Under the pieces are notes generated by a model that was not told where the DNA came from, did not search any database, and was given only the letters and a program-made list of their open reading frames with translations. This document shows positions 31,519-31,696 of a stretch of DNA of 31,696 bases, piece after piece (positions within the stretch are counted from its first letter, which is position 1; each line of letters starts with the position of its first letter). A program made the translations under genes and the position numbers. Location of the stretch: contig CAAFTS010000129.1 of NCBI GenBank assembly GCA_900765975.1, positions 1 through 31,696 on the forward strand, written 5' to 3'. The stretch is from Lachnospiraceae bacterium. GTDB taxonomy: Bacteria > Bacillota > Clostridia > Lachnospirales > Lachnospiraceae.

Positions 31519-31605
31519 AAAAGGTGCAAGAATCCTCGTGTTAGAGCGGGGCATAGAAGACATTAAACCGCGTATGTGCAAGCAAAACGTGGTTTATGAC
31601 CTTTT
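31519..31605 (+). terminator. Branched stem structure after the phosphoesterase gene
   Basis: AAAAGGT (31519-31525) pairs with ACCTTTT (31599-31605), enclosing CCTCG/CGGGG (near 31533-31551) and TAAACCGCG/CGTGGTTTA (31564-31572 with 31588-31596, one G-U). The T-rich right arm could end the operon. It could instead be a small structured RNA; I recognise no known class. Confidence 0.45.
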
Positions 31606-31654
31606 AAATTTGGTGTCATAAATTAAAAAAATTAAAAAAATATAAAAATAATTG

Positions 31655-31683
31655 TTGACATTGAAAAAACTATGATATATAAT
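31655..31683 (+). promoter_or_regulatory. Consensus promoter firing out of the window
   Basis: TTGACA (31655-31660), exactly 17 nt, TATAAT (31678-31683): perfect sigma-A consensus, with A-tract-rich upstream sequence resembling an UP element. The gene lies beyond 31696. Confidence 0.9.
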
Positions 31684-31696
31684 AACAAATGCGTCA

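Noticed and set aside
1..31696. CRISPR arrays, insertion sequences, integrases, prophage genes
   Set aside because: I looked for regularly spaced repeats, transposase or integrase motifs and att-like duplications and saw none.

Overview
The window looks like a chromosomal segment from a low-GC anaerobic Firmicute, most likely a Lachnospiraceae member. This rests on the ribosomal protein sequences, strong AGGAGG-type ribosome-binding sites, frequent GTG starts, rpsD placed inside the alpha operon, a zinc-type S14, a pyrophosphate-type phosphofructokinase and a KOW protein next to infA. Species cannot be fixed by eye. No mobile element, CRISPR array or prophage was seen.

Positions 1-11944 carry the 3' part of the S10-spc-alpha ribosomal superoperon: rpsC(partial)-rplP-rpmC-rpsQ-rplN-rplX-rplE-rpsN-rpsH-rplF-rplR-rpsE-rpmD-rplO-secY-adk-KOW gene-infA-rpmJ-[593-nt gene-free structured region]-rpsM-rpsK-rpsD-rpoA-rplQ, closed by a strong terminator. 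map, often found between adk and infA, is absent here. An internal promoter (TTGACT-N18-TACAAT) precedes rpmJ. The region between rpmJ and rpsM is filled with strong inverted repeats, some mutually exclusive, and is the best candidate for an undescribed structured RNA.

Positions 12053-17469 hold a membrane-anchored protein of unknown function, a Cof-type HAD phosphatase, undecaprenyl-diphosphatase (uppP), and a three-gene polar amino acid ABC transporter. The transporter's binding protein appears circularly permuted: the C-terminal segment of the fold sits directly behind the lipoprotein signal. Its promoter region holds six TGCAT-core repeats spaced at about 21 or 30-31 bp.

Positions 17566-23092 hold an SfsA-MutY fusion, a TetR regulator followed by a diacylglycerol-kinase-family lipid kinase and a PAP2-family membrane protein, trpS, and a convergent tRNA-Arg(ACG). 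Positions 23268-24500 (minus strand) encode a PPi-type phosphofructokinase.

Positions 24793-31696 hold a degenerate-kinase/transmembrane/helical protein overlapping a gene for an Ig-like-repeat membrane protein, a DUF1700-like membrane protein, a small Asn/Ser/Lys-rich protein, a THUMP RNA methyltransferase, an XTP/dITP pyrophosphatase (rdgB type) and a YfcE-like phosphoesterase. The window ends in a consensus promoter (TTGACA-N17-TATAAT) firing out of it.
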